Part shown: positions 1-10,430 of the stretch, piece by piece | Layout of the letters: each line of letters begins with the position of its first letter | Numbering within the stretch: position 1 is the stretch's first letter | Assembly (NCBI RefSeq): GCF_003337425.1 | Contig: NZ_QPJU01000011.1 | Span: forward strand, 1 to 59,870 | From: Extensimonas vulgaris | GTDB taxonomy: Bacteria > Pseudomonadota > Gammaproteobacteria > Burkholderiales > Burkholderiaceae_C | Length of the DNA stretch: 59,870 nucleotides | Direction of reading: 5' to 3' | Position numbers and translations under genes: made by a program | The notes under the pieces: generated by a model | Seen by the model: the letters and a program-made list of their open reading frames with translations, nothing else | Database searches by the model: none | Told to the model about the DNA's origin: nothing

Positions 1-300
1 GCGCATTGTAGCAGGCTTTTTTGTCAGCCCGCAAGAAGTTTTCCGACTAAAGTGCAGGGGATCTCGCGCCGCCTACGCCTTTCTCTTCCTTCTTCCCCCC
101 TTCTCTCGCACCTACCGCGCAGCTAGCCGCCGGGGGCGCAATAAATGGGGAGGCGGATTGTATGCCGAAATTCTGGCGCTTGCGCAAGGGCAACGAGAAA
201 AATAGGGTTCTTGGCAGATTCGAGGCCTCCGTTCGCTGCGCTAGGCTTATTCCTTTATGATCGGTCGAGCCGGCTTGATCCGGCTTTCTCATTTTTGGCC
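1..300. other. Left-edge non-coding region upstream of the mla operon
   Basis: I see no convincing gene here. An open frame runs into mlaF from position 145, but its translation lacks any ABC-family similarity until position 301, so it is taken as leader. A pyrimidine-rich stretch lies at about 81-115. No clear sigma-70 promoter was recognised. The mla promoter probably lies in this stretch because mlaF is the first gene of its operon, but that is inference. Confidence 0.5.
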
Positions 301-1125
301 ATGGAACCTGCCGCCCCATCTTCTCTCGTTGAACTCCGCCGTGTCAGCTTTGGCTATGGGGAGCGGCTCATCCTGCGCGACTTGTCGCTGCGCGTGCCGC
401 GCGGCAAGGTTACGGCCCTGATGGGCGCATCGGGCGGCGGCAAGACCACCGTGCTGCGCCTGATCGGCGGACAGGAGCGGGCACAAAAAGGCGAGGTGCT
501 TTTCGATGGTCACGACGTAGGCCGTATGGACCGACGCGATCTGTACCAAGCACGCAGGCGCATGGGTATGCTGTTTCAGTTCGGCGCCCTGTTCACGGAC
601 CAGAATGTGTTTGAGAACGTTGCATTTCCCTTGCGCGAGCATACCGACCTGCCCGATGAGTTGATCCGTGACATCGTGCTCATGAAGCTGCATGCGGTGG
701 GCTTGCGCGGCGCACGTGATCTCATGCCGAGCCAAATTTCTGGCGGGATGGCGCGGCGTGTGGCGCTCGCGCGGGCTGTGGCACTCGACCCTGAGTTGGT
801 GATGTATGACGAGCCTTTTTCAGGTCTCGACCCGATTTCGCTCGGCACTTCGTCGCAATTGATCCGACAACTCAATGACGCCATGGGCCTGACGACGCTC
901 CTGGTCTCGCACGATCTCGAGGCAACCTTCGCGCTGGCGGACCATGTGATTATTCTCGGCCCGGGCACGGTAGCTGCCGAAGGCACGCCCGATGAGGTGC
1001 GCAACAGTCCTGATCCTTTGGTACACCAGTTCGTCAATGCCTTGCCTTCGGGCCCCGTGCCTTTTCATTACCCGGCGCCGAATATCGAGGAGGATTTCGG
1101 GCCGCCTCAAGGGAGAGTTCGATGA
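301..1125 (+). CDS. mlaF: Mla phospholipid transport ATP-binding protein MlaF
   Basis: This is the cytoplasmic ATPase of the MlaFEDB complex, which moves phospholipids between inner and outer membrane through periplasmic MlaC. The 274-residue product has Walker A GASGGGKT at residues 43-50, a Q-loop in [20 protein letters not shown], the MlaF-type signature ISGGMARR, Walker B VMYDEPF and the H-loop SHDLE. The start at 301 gives the family's usual length; an upstream in-frame start at 145 would add unrelated residues. The stop overlaps the start of mlaE by 4 bp, so the two are translationally coupled. It is the first of six mla genes in the order F-E-D-A-C-B. Annotation is firm. Confidence 0.95.
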   Translation: MEPAAPSSLVELRRVSFGYGERLILRDLSLRVPRGKVTALMGASGGGKTTVLRLIGGQERAQKGEVLFDGHDVGRMDRRDLYQARRRMGMLFQFGALFTDQNVFENVAFPLREHTDLPDELIRDIVLMKLHAVGLRGARDLMPSQISGGMARRVALARAVALDPELVMYDEPFSGLDPISLGTSSQLIRQLNDAMGLTTLLVSHDLEATFALADHVIILGPGTVAAEGTPDEVRNSPDPLVHQFVNALPSGPVPFHYPAPNIEEDFGPPQGRVR

Positions 1126-1904
1126 GTTGGTGGAAACCGGCCGACGTAGGTTTTGCCACCCGGCGCAAGTTGGCCGATATAGGGGCTGGCGCGCGCCTTT
1201 TTGCGCGGCTGATCGCCTTGTTCCCGGCCGCGCTGCGACGCCCTGCATTGGTGCGCGATCAGGTGCACTTTTTGGGCAACTATTCGTTGTCCATCATTGC
1301 CGTTTCGGGTTTGTTCGTGGGTTTCGTGATGGCGCTGCAGGGGTACTACACCCTGGAGGATTTTGGCTCGACGGCCGCGTTGGGGCAGTTGGTCGCCTTG
1401 AGTCTGCTACGCGAGCTGGGCCCTGTGATTACGGCCTTGCTGTTTGCGGGGCGGGCGGGGACGTCGCTCACGGCCGAGATCGGCCTGATGCGCGCGGGCG
1501 AGCAACTCAGTGCGATGGAGATGATGGCGGTCGACCCGGTGCGCTATATCTTGGCGCCGCGATTTTGGGCCGGCATCATTGCAATGCCCGTGCTGAGTCT
1601 GGTTTTCAATGCAGTAGGTGTGATCGGCGGCTGGCTGGTGGCGGTGGTGATGATCGGTCTCGATGAAGGCCCATTTTGGAGCCAAATGCAAGGTGGAGTG
1701 GACGTATTCAGCGACCTTGGCAACAGCATCATCAAAAGCGTGGTATTTGCATTCACTGTTACTTTTGTCGCCTTGCTGCAGGGATATACGGCCAAGCCTA
1801 CTCCGGAAGGGGTTTCGCGCGCAACGACGCGCACCGTGGTCATGGCCTCGCTCGCGGTGCTGGGGCTGGACTTCCTGCTCACCGCGGTGATGTTCAGCGT
1901 CTAG
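1122..1904 (+). CDS. mlaE: Mla phospholipid transport permease MlaE
   Basis: This is the inner-membrane permease of the Mla complex. The 260-residue protein carries the conserved MlaE core ([46 protein letters not shown]) and about five hydrophobic segments. It starts with ATG overlapping the mlaF stop. Its own stop codon TAG (1902-1904) lies in the first bases of a palindromic element that separates mlaE from mlaD. Insertion of the element may therefore have supplied or preserved the stop. Family assignment is firm; the effect of the element on expression of mlaD and the genes after it is unknown. Confidence 0.95.
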   Translation: MSWWKPADVGFATRRKLADIGAGARLFARLIALFPAALRRPALVRDQVHFLGNYSLSIIAVSGLFVGFVMALQGYYTLEDFGSTAALGQLVALSLLRELGPVITALLFAGRAGTSLTAEIGLMRAGEQLSAMEMMAVDPVRYILAPRFWAGIIAMPVLSLVFNAVGVIGGWLVAVVMIGLDEGPFWSQMQGGVDVFSDLGNSIIKSVVFAFTVTFVALLQGYTAKPTPEGVSRATTRTVVMASLAVLGLDFLLTAVMFSV

Positions 1905-2066
1905 TGTAGTGTTTGATGCTTGATGCGACAAATAAAACCGATGGATTTTTGGTCTGGGCAAGGCGCAAACCGCAGCGATACCGGGTGGTATCGCGAGGAT
2001 TTGCAACGCGGCCCAGGCCGAAAAGACGCGGTTTTATGTCGCAGATAGCGTCGAACACTACACTAG
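1901..2066. mobile_element. 166-bp palindromic MITE-like element (CTAG ends) between mlaE and mlaD
   Basis: The two halves are inverted copies over almost the full length. The outer arms read CTAGTGTAGTGTT and, in complement, AACACTACACTAG. Further in, GCGACAAATAAAACCG faces CGGTTTTATGTCGC. The centre is a perfect 8-bp stem GCGATACC / GGTATCGC (1975-1982 and 1987-1994) with loop GGGT. No reading frame inside looks like protein. The ends fit insertion at a TA dinucleotide within CTAG, the preference known for IS630/Tc1-mariner elements, so a non-autonomous MITE is the likely identity. Its core resembles that of the element at 44366-44531. Confidence 0.8.
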
Positions 2067-2120
2067 ATGCTCCATTGGGCATCCCGATTTCGAGCCGTTC
2101 GAAAGAAGAAAGAAAAAAGT

Positions 2121-2609
2121 ATGCAACGAACCAAAAATGATGTGTGGGTCGGTTTTTTTGTCATGCTCGGCGCTGCTGCGCTGGTATTTCTGGCGCTACA
2201 GACCGCTAACCTCTTGGCTTTGAGTTTTCAGGCCGGCTATCGGGTCACGGCAAAATTCGACAATATTGGCACGCTCAAACCCAAGGCGGCCGTCAAAAGC
2301 TCGGGGGTTTCGGTGGGAAAAGTGGTGGCAATCGCCTTCGACGACAAAACTTACCAGGCAAAAGTGACACTGGAACTCGAAAAACGATACGCTTTTCCCA
2401 AAGACAGTTCCTTGAAAATCCTCACGAGCGGCTTGCTTGGCGAGCAGTACGTAGGCATAGAACCAGGCGCCGACGAACAAAATCTGGCTGAAGGCGACAC
2501 CATCACCGCCACGCAATCGGCTCTTGTGCTCGAAAACCTGATCGGTCAACTTCTCTACAGCAAGGCCGCCGAGAGCGGCTCTGCAACTGAATCGGGAGCA
2601 AAGAAATGA
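2121..2609 (+). CDS. mlaD: MCE-domain substrate-binding protein MlaD
   Basis: This is the membrane-anchored MCE protein that forms the lipid-binding ring of the Mla complex. The 162-residue product starts MQRTKNDVWVGFFVML, with one transmembrane helix at about residues 9-32, followed by the MCE domain (YRVTAKFDNIGTLKPKAAVK, SGVSVGKVVAIAFD) and a C-terminal segment ending near LENLIGQLLYS. I chose ATG 2121 because it begins the typical MlaD N-terminus and follows an A/G-rich stretch. An in-frame ATG at 2067 directly abuts the palindromic element and would add 18 basic residues unlike the family. mlaD overlaps mlaA by 4 bp. Confidence 0.93.
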   Translation: MQRTKNDVWVGFFVMLGAAALVFLALQTANLLALSFQAGYRVTAKFDNIGTLKPKAAVKSSGVSVGKVVAIAFDDKTYQAKVTLELEKRYAFPKDSSLKILTSGLLGEQYVGIEPGADEQNLAEGDTITATQSALVLENLIGQLLYSKAAESGSATESGAKK

Positions 2610-3340
2610 ATCCGCCCCTGCGCTTTACGGCTTTCGCTCTGAGCTCTTGCATTCTTGGGGGCTGCGCTACTGGCCCTACGGCGGATCCGCGTGACCCGCT
2701 CGAGCCGTTCAACCGGAGCATGACCTCGTTCAATGAAGCCGTGGACAAAGCGGTGCTCAAACCCGTGGCCACGGCCTACACCGACGTGCTGCCCTCGCCC
2801 GTGCGCACCGGCGTCAACAACTTTTTCGGTAACCTGGGCGACGCCTGGTCGTTCGTGAACAACGTCTTACAGCTGCGCGGCGAGCAGGCGCTCAACAGCC
2901 TGGTGCGATTCAATGTCAACACTTTTTTCGGTTTTGGCGGCGTGCTGGACATTGCGTCCGAGATGCGCATAGAGCGCAGCAAGCAGGATTTCGGTCTGAC
3001 GCTGGCGCGCTGGGGCGTGCCTTCGGGGCCGTACCTGGTGCTGCCTTTCCTCGGCCCCTCCACGGTGCGCGACACGGCAGGGCTACCCGCCGACTGGTAC
3101 GGCGACCTCGCGCGCCAGGTTGACCCTGTGTCCGACCGGAACATGCTGTATGCACTGCGCATCGTGGATACGCGCGCAAGCCTGCTGAACGCCGGTGATG
3201 TGATTGAAGGCGCGGCACTCGACAAATACACCTTCACACGCGATGCCTACCTGCAAATGCGTGCCAAGCGCGCGCAAAAAACCGGCGCCGACGAAGGCAG
3301 TAGCGATGAGGGCCGTTTGCCGCCTGAACCCGAAGAGTGA
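2606..3340 (+). CDS. mlaA: Outer-membrane lipoprotein MlaA (VacJ family)
   Basis: This outer-membrane component removes mislocalised phospholipids from the outer leaflet and passes them to MlaC. The 244-residue product has a lipoprotein signal with lipobox LGGC (Cys at about residue 20). The VacJ domain follows: DPLEPFNRSMTSFNEAVDKA, RTGVNNFFGNLGD, NTFFGFGGVLDIA, YLVLPFLGPSTVRD. The C-terminus is charged. Start ATG overlaps the mlaD stop. In E. coli mlaA is unlinked; its place between mlaD and mlaC here is an arrangement I associate with betaproteobacteria. Its stop at 3338-3340 is followed by a 56-bp gap to mlaC. Confidence 0.94.
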   Translation: MNPPLRFTAFALSSCILGGCATGPTADPRDPLEPFNRSMTSFNEAVDKAVLKPVATAYTDVLPSPVRTGVNNFFGNLGDAWSFVNNVLQLRGEQALNSLVRFNVNTFFGFGGVLDIASEMRIERSKQDFGLTLARWGVPSGPYLVLPFLGPSTVRDTAGLPADWYGDLARQVDPVSDRNMLYALRIVDTRASLLNAGDVIEGAALDKYTFTRDAYLQMRAKRAQKTGADEGSSDEGRLPPEPEE

Positions 3341-3396
3341 GGGCTCGCCCCTGCGATACCCCGATAGCAACCATCGCGTATAAAAAGGAAATGCCC

Positions 3397-4038
3397 ATGA
3401 TGAATCGACGTCATTTCAGCCGTATGGCAGTGCTGCTTTGTACGAGCTCCATTGCCTGGGCCAGGACAGGCATGGCCGCCGCTCCCGAGGAGACACCCGA
3501 TGCCATGGTGCAGCGCCTCTCGAACGAGGTGCTCGAAACCTTGCGCACCGACAAGGCCATACGTGCAGGCGACATCAATCGCATCATTGCCCTCGTGGAC
3601 AAGGTGATCATGCCGCACGTGAATTTCCGCCGCATGATGGCGGCAGCCGTCGGGCCGGCATGGCGCCAAGCGACCCCTGAACAGCAGCAGCGCTTGCAGG
3701 AAGAGTTCAAAATTTTGCTCGTGCGCACTTATGCCGGCGCGCTCACGCAAGTCACCGATCAAACCGTGCGCGTGAAACCGATGCGTGCCGCGCCCGAAGA
3801 CAAGGATGTGCTGGTGCGCACCGAGATCATCGGTCACGGCGACCCGATCCAGCTCGACTATCGCCTCGAAAAAACCCCCTCGGGCTGGAAGATCTACAAC
3901 CTCAACGTGATGGGGGTGTGGATGGTGGAAACTTACCGCACCCAATTCGCCCAGGAAATCAACGCCCGCGGCATCGATGGTTTGATCGAGGCGCTGGCCG
4001 CCCGCAACAAGAGCAATGAAGCCGCCGCCAAGAGCTGA
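3397..4038 (+). CDS. mlaC: Periplasmic phospholipid-binding protein MlaC
   Basis: This soluble periplasmic carrier shuttles phospholipid between MlaA and MlaD. From ATG 3397 it is 213 residues. The N-terminus reads MMNRRHFSRMAVLLC, a twin-arginine-like motif before a hydrophobic stretch, so export by Tat is plausible (inference; Tat-dependent MlaC relatives are known in Pseudomonas). The MlaC fold is visible in KVIMPHVNFRRMMAAAVGPA, LVRTYAGALTQ, DYRLEKTPSGWKIYNLNVMG and the C-terminal NARGIDGLIEALA. ATGs at 3391 and 3400 are alternatives; AAAAGGAA at about 3382 suits 3397. It overlaps mlaB by 23 bp. Confidence 0.92.
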   Translation: MMNRRHFSRMAVLLCTSSIAWARTGMAAAPEETPDAMVQRLSNEVLETLRTDKAIRAGDINRIIALVDKVIMPHVNFRRMMAAAVGPAWRQATPEQQQRLQEEFKILLVRTYAGALTQVTDQTVRVKPMRAAPEDKDVLVRTEIIGHGDPIQLDYRLEKTPSGWKIYNLNVMGVWMVETYRTQFAQEINARGIDGLIEALAARNKSNEAAAKS

Positions 4039-4336
4039 GGAAGCGCAAGCCGCAGGTGCGACGCCTTCGCTTGCACTGCCTGCCACGCTCACGCACCGTG
4101 AAGCCAGCGCCTGCCTGCGTGCGCTCGAGCAAAAACTGGATCAAGTTGCTGCACCGCAAATCGTGGTGGATGCGAGCGCACTTGCGGCGTTCGACACGTC
4201 GGCGCTTGCCGTGCTGCTCGAATGCCGACGCGAAGCGCTGGCACGAGGCAAATCCTTCGCGGTCAAAAATCTGCCGGCAGCGCTTGGCGGCATGTCCAAG
4301 CTCTACGGCGTCGATGTGCTGCTGCCGGCAGCTTGA
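4016..4336 (+). CDS. mlaB: STAS-domain protein MlaB
   Basis: This is the small cytoplasmic STAS subunit that binds MlaF and is needed for assembly and activity of the MlaFEDB complex. The 106-residue product has a proline/alanine-rich start, then a STAS core with IVVDASALAAFDTSALAVLL (about residues 48-67) and the typical C-terminal half FAVKNLPAALGGMSKLYGV. It begins inside the end of mlaC and closes the operon. Sequence conservation in this family is low, so the call rests on the STAS pattern plus position after mlaC. Confidence 0.88.
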   Translation: MKPPPRAEEAQAAGATPSLALPATLTHREASACLRALEQKLDQVAAPQIVVDASALAAFDTSALAVLLECRREALARGKSFAVKNLPAALGGMSKLYGVDVLLPAA

Positions 4337-4393
4337 GCGCGCCCTTGCCGCCGCTGCAACCACGCAGCGACGGCCGTAAAATCTCGCGCCCTT

Positions 4394-5344
4394 ATGCCTG
4401 CAGTCTCTTTCCAAGCCGTCTCCAAAACCTTTGCCACGGCCAAAGGCCCCTTTCAAGCCCTTGATAACGTCAGCTTCGACATCGAAGAAGGCGAATTCTT
4501 TGGCCTGCTCGGCCCCAATGGGGCGGGCAAAACCACGCTCATCAGCATCCTCGCGGGGCTCGCGCGCGCCAGCAGCGGGCGCGTGCTCGTGCAGGGCAGC
4601 GACACGCAAAGCGAATTTGCCGCGGCCCGGCGCAAGCTCGGCGTGGTGCCGCAGGAGCTCGTGTTCGACCCGTTTTTCAGCGTGCGTGAAGCCCTGCGCT
4701 TTCAGTCCGGGTACTTCGGCATTCGCCACAACGACGCCTGGATCGACGAGCTGCTGTACCACCTGGGCCTCGCAGACAAGGCGCAGGCCAACATGCGCCA
4801 GCTCTCGGGGGGCATGAAGCGCCGCGTGCTGGTGGCGCTGGCGCTGGTGCACCGCCCGCCCATCATCGTGCTCGACGAGCCGACCGCGGGTGTCGATGTG
4901 GAGTTGCGCCAGACGCTGTGGCAGTTCATCGCGCGCCTGAACCAGGAAGGCCACACGGTGCTGCTGACCACACACTATCTCGAAGAAGCCGAAGCCCTGT
5001 GCGGACGCATCGCCATGCTCAAGAATGGACAAGTCGTGGCGCTCGACCGCACGAGTGCGCTGCTCAAGACGGCGTCCGGCAACGTGCTGCAGTTCAAGAC
5101 CGACTCGGCCCTGCCTGCCGAGCTCGCCGCGCTCGCGCGCGTCACGGGCCGCATCGTGCAGTTGCCCGCGCACGATGCACTCGAGATCGAACGCCACCTC
5201 GCCACCCTGCGCGCAGCGCACGTCGATGTGCAGGACCTCGAAATCCGCCGCCCCGACCTCGAGGACGTGTTTTTGCACGTGATGGCCACGGCATCGCCCC
5301 TTCCGCAACCAGAACGCATCGAGCGCACCGAGGTGGCAGCATGA
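4394..5344 (+). CDS. ABC-2 exporter ATP-binding protein (YadG/CcmA family)
   Basis: This is the ATPase of an ABC-2 type exporter whose substrate cannot be told from sequence. The 316-residue protein has Walker A GPNGAGKT (about residues 39-46), signature QLSGGMKRRVLVALALV, Walker B IIVLDEPTAGVD and switch histidine in LLTTHYLEEAEALC. About 75 residues follow the nucleotide-binding core. It lies 57 bp after mlaB and overlaps its permease by 4 bp. The pair is standard beside the mla genes in Burkholderiales and resembles E. coli YadGH. NodI is a related family, but no nodulation context is present. Confidence 0.88.
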   Translation: MPAVSFQAVSKTFATAKGPFQALDNVSFDIEEGEFFGLLGPNGAGKTTLISILAGLARASSGRVLVQGSDTQSEFAAARRKLGVVPQELVFDPFFSVREALRFQSGYFGIRHNDAWIDELLYHLGLADKAQANMRQLSGGMKRRVLVALALVHRPPIIVLDEPTAGVDVELRQTLWQFIARLNQEGHTVLLTTHYLEEAEALCGRIAMLKNGQVVALDRTSALLKTASGNVLQFKTDSALPAELAALARVTGRIVQLPAHDALEIERHLATLRAAHVDVQDLEIRRPDLEDVFLHVMATASPLPQPERIERTEVAA

Positions 5345-6096
5345 CCGGCTGGCAAACCCTGTTTTACAAAGAAGTGCTGCGTTTTTGGAAGGTGAGCTTC
5401 CAGACCGTGGCGGCGCCGGTGCTCACGGCCGTGCTGTACCTGCTGATTTTCAGCCACGTGCTCGAAAACCACGTGCGCGTCTATGACCGGCTGAGCTACA
5501 CGGCTTTTTTGATACCCGGCCTCGTGATGATGAGCTTGCTGCAAAACGCCTTTGCGAACAGCTCTTCGAGCCTGGTGCAAAGCAAGATCATGGGCAACTT
5601 GGTGTTCATCCTGCTCACGCCGCTGTCGCACTGGGCCTGGTTCGTGGCCTACGTGGGCTCGTCGGTGGTGCGCGGGCTCGTGGTGGGGCTGGGCGTGTTC
5701 GTCTGCACGCTGGTGTTTGCGCGGCCCGAGTTTTCCGCCCCCGTCTGGATCGGCGTGTTCGCGCTGCTCGGGGCGGCACTGTTGGGCACGCTGGGCCTGA
5801 TCGCGGGGTTGTGGGCCGACAAGTTCGACCAGATGGCGGTGTTCCAGAACTTCATCGTCATGCCCATGACTTTTCTCTCGGGCGTGTTTTATTCGATCCA
5901 TTCGCTGCCGCCGTTCTGGCAACAAGTGAGCCACCTGAACCCGTTTTTCTACATGATCGATGGCTTTCGCTACGGCTTTTTCGGGCAGAGCGACGTCTCG
6001 CCCTGGCTGAGCTTGGGCATCGTGGGCACGGCCTGGCTGCTCGTGAGCGCGCTGGCCATCCACCTGCTGCGCACGGGCTACAAAATCCGCTACTGA
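5341..6096 (+). CDS. ABC-2 type permease (YadH-like)
   Basis: This is the integral membrane partner of the preceding ATPase. The 251-residue product starts MTGWQTLFYKEVLRFWKV and has about six hydrophobic segments typical of ABC-2 permeases. Conserved family stretches are YTAFLIPGLVMMSLLQNAF, FMPMTFLSGVFY-like residues at about 175-185, and LNPFFYMIDGFRYGFFG. The start ATG at 5341 overlaps the ATPase stop; the same frame is open far upstream, but only across the ATPase gene. Function beyond 'exporter' is not assignable. Confidence 0.88.
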   Translation: MTGWQTLFYKEVLRFWKVSFQTVAAPVLTAVLYLLIFSHVLENHVRVYDRLSYTAFLIPGLVMMSLLQNAFANSSSSLVQSKIMGNLVFILLTPLSHWAWFVAYVGSSVVRGLVVGLGVFVCTLVFARPEFSAPVWIGVFALLGAALLGTLGLIAGLWADKFDQMAVFQNFIVMPMTFLSGVFYSIHSLPPFWQQVSHLNPFFYMIDGFRYGFFGQSDVSPWLSLGIVGTAWLLVSALAIHLLRTGYKIRY

Positions 6097-6115
6097 CTTT
6101 TTTGCTGAACGCACC

Positions 6116-6361
6116 ATGACCGCCGACGAACTCAAAGCCCTGATCGCCGCCCAGCTGCCGTGCGAACACATCGCGCTCGAAGGCGATGGCCGCCACTGGT
6201 TTGCCACCATCGTCTCGCCCGCCTTCGAGGGCCTGCGCCCCATCCAGCGCCACCAGCGCGTCTATGCCACGCTGGGCAGCAAAATCCACACCGACGAGGT
6301 GCACGCGCTGTCGATGAAGACCTACACGCCTGCCGAATGGGCGCAGCAGGCCGGCGGCTGA
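6116..6361 (+). CDS. ibaG: BolA/IbaG family protein
   Basis: This is an 81-residue BolA-family protein, closest in size and position to E. coli IbaG (YrbA), which partners monothiol glutaredoxins and iron-sulfur clusters. The BolA core is visible: LKALIAAQLPCEHIALEGDG, HWFATIVSPAFEG, RPIQRHQRVYATLGSKI, DEVHALSMKTYTPAEW. The conserved histidine follows the RH motif and the invariant C-terminal HALS.KT motif is present. In E. coli ibaG is likewise just upstream of murA and near the mla genes, which supports the call. A dispersed palindromic repeat separates it from murA. Confidence 0.9.
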   Translation: MTADELKALIAAQLPCEHIALEGDGRHWFATIVSPAFEGLRPIQRHQRVYATLGSKIHTDEVHALSMKTYTPAEWAQQAGG

Positions 6362-6381
6362 ATTTCCAATGCTCCATTATT

Positions 6382-6431
6382 CATAGCTGCTTGCGCTTGA
6401 TACATCTGCGCTAGAGGCCAATTTCACCCTT
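6382..6431. repeat. Dispersed Comamonadaceae-type short palindromic repeat, copy 1
   Basis: This copy carries the family landmarks ATAGCTGCTTGCGCTT, then GCGCTAGAGGCCAATTT about 12 bases later. The two GCGC-containing halves are imperfect inverted copies. It lies between ibaG and murA. About nine other copies occur in the window. Confidence 0.75.
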
Positions 6432-6447
6432 ATTTTTGGCGATTCGC

Positions 6448-7718
<1,271 letters not shown>

Positions 7719-7722
<4 letters not shown>

Positions 7723-8377
7723 TCACACTGGCATTGTCCAAAGGACGCATCTTCGAAGAAACCCTGCCGCTGCTCGCCGCAGCGGGCATCACGGTGCTCG
7801 AAGACCCGGAAAAATCGCGCAAGCTCATTCTGCCCACCAACCAGCCCGACGTGCGCGTGGTGCTGGTGCGCGCGACCGACGTGCCCACCTACGTCGAATA
7901 CGGCGGCGCCGACCTCGGCGTGACGGGCAAGGACACGCTGATCGAGCACGGCGGCACGGGCATCTATCAGCCGCTCGACCTGCGCATCGCGCGCTGCCGC
8001 GTGAGCGTGGCCGTGCGCGCCGACTTCGACTACGCGCAGGCCGTGCGCCAGGGCGCGCGCCTCAAGGTGGCGACCAAATACACCACCATCGCGCGCGAAT
8101 TCTTCGCCGCCAAGGGCGTGCACGTCGATATGGTCAAGCTCTACGGCAGCATGGAACTCGCGCCGCTGACCGGCCTTGCCGACGCCATCGTCGATCTGGT
8201 CAGCACCGGCAACACGCTCAAGGCGAACCAGCTGGTCGAGGTCGAGCGCATCATGGACATCAGCGCGCGCCTCGTGGTCAACCAGGCTGCGCTCAAGCTC
8301 AAGCAAGCACCGCTGCGCCGCATCATGGACGCCTTTGCCAGCGCCGTGAATGCCGCCGAAAAAACGCCGGAGGCTGC

Positions 8378-8381
<4 letters not shown>
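7719..8381 (+). CDS. hisG: ATP phosphoribosyltransferase, short form HisG
   Basis: This enzyme joins ATP and PRPP in the first step of histidine synthesis. It starts with GTG overlapping the murA stop ([19 protein letters not shown]) and has 220 residues, about 80 fewer than the E. coli protein because the C-terminal regulatory domain is absent. Short HisG works only with the HisRS-like subunit HisZ, which is not in the window and must be encoded elsewhere. Motifs include [19 protein letters not shown] and the PRPP-binding loop [16 protein letters not shown]. The hisD start overlaps its stop. Confidence 0.95.
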
Positions 8382-9703
<1,322 letters not shown>

Positions 9704-9748
9704 CTGGCAGAGCTTGCGCGTTCTCGCACCATTGCCACCGCCACGAAG

Positions 9749-9765
9749 ATACTCCTTGGGAGTAT
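9749..9765. promoter_or_regulatory. Palindromic operator candidate upstream of the HigB-like toxin
   Basis: A perfect inverted repeat, ATACTCC-TTG-GGAGTAT, ends 9 bp before the toxin start codon. Type II toxin-antitoxin operons are normally autorepressed by the antitoxin at such palindromes, so this is a likely operator overlapping the promoter. The sequence symmetry is seen directly; the role is inferred. Confidence 0.65.
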
Positions 9766-9774
9766 GATTTCCCC

Positions 9775-10086
9775 ATGTTGACGGTGGTTGAAACGCTTCT
9801 GTTCCAGCGCCAATGGCCGCTCTATTGGACGGAAGAGGAAAGAGGCGCGTTCGCCGCCTACATTGCAGCGCATCCCATGGCCGGCGACGTGGTTCCGGAG
9901 TCGGGCGGCATTCGCAAGGTGCGCTGGTCGCGTGCAGGGTCAGGCAAGTCTGGTGGCGTGCGGGTGATCTATTTCACGCGCACCTCGGCAGGGGAAGTCG
10001 TCTTGCTGACGCTGTATGCCAAAGCCAAAACCGACAACCTCACCGGCCCCAAGCTGAAGGAAATTTGCCGTGCCCTCGAAGAATAA
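9775..10086 (+). CDS. RelE/HigB-family toxin
   Basis: This is a 103-residue protein of the RelE/ParE superfamily (HigB/COG4737-like), expected to be a ribosome-dependent mRNA interferase. The family block IRKVRWSRAGSGKSGGVRVI is present, followed by YFTRTSAGEVVLLTLYAKAK and the C-terminal helix TGPKLKEICRAL. ATG 9775 follows the palindromic operator and gives the standard length; the frame is open further upstream only across hisD. Toxin precedes antitoxin and they overlap by 17 bp, the usual order for this subfamily. It sits between hisD and an inverted hisC, suggesting acquisition. Confidence 0.87.
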   Translation: MLTVVETLLFQRQWPLYWTEEERGAFAAYIAAHPMAGDVVPESGGIRKVRWSRAGSGKSGGVRVIYFTRTSAGEVVLLTLYAKAKTDNLTGPKLKEICRALEE

Positions 10087-10417
10087 GCCCCTTTCTGACC
10101 AGGAACTCAGCGCCTACGAAGCCGAGCGAGATCTGGCGGCTGAGCTGCTGGAAGCCGTGCAGCAAATGAAAGCCGGCCAAGTGCGCGTCGTTTCATCCCC
10201 TGTGATGGAGGCCCGCAAAAAAACCGGGCTTTCGCAATCGCAGTTTGCCGCGCTGCTAGGTGTTTCAGTACGCACATTGCAAGGTTGGGAGCAAGGACGC
10301 AAACAACCCAGCGGCGCTGCGCGCACTCTTTTGGCTATCGCGCGCACCAACCCCAAAGCTTTGCTCGCCGTGGCTACGCACAGCGCCGACTTCGCGACCA
10401 GCGACTCCAAAACCTGA
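10070..10417 (+). CDS. HTH-type (XRE) antitoxin
   Basis: This is the predicted cognate antitoxin and autorepressor of the upstream RelE/HigB-like toxin. From GTG 10070 it is 115 residues: an N-terminal helical part (YEAERDLAAELLEAVQQMKA) that may contact the toxin, then a helix-turn-helix ARKKTGLSQSQFAALLGVSV followed by RTLQGWEQGRKQPSG. AAGGAAAT at about 10057 could serve as ribosome-binding site. The DNA-binding partner for the 9749-9765 palindrome is most likely this protein. It ends 13 bp before the hisC stop codon, facing it. Confidence 0.87.
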   Translation: MPSKNKPLSDQELSAYEAERDLAAELLEAVQQMKAGQVRVVSSPVMEARKKTGLSQSQFAALLGVSVRTLQGWEQGRKQPSGAARTLLAIARTNPKALLAVATHSADFATSDSKT

Positions 10418-10430
10418 ATGGCTGACACCC

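Noticed and set aside
2067-2120. Earlier in-frame ATG for mlaD directly next to the palindromic element
   Set aside because: The extra 18 residues are basic and unlike MlaD, and ATG 2121 begins the usual N-terminus.
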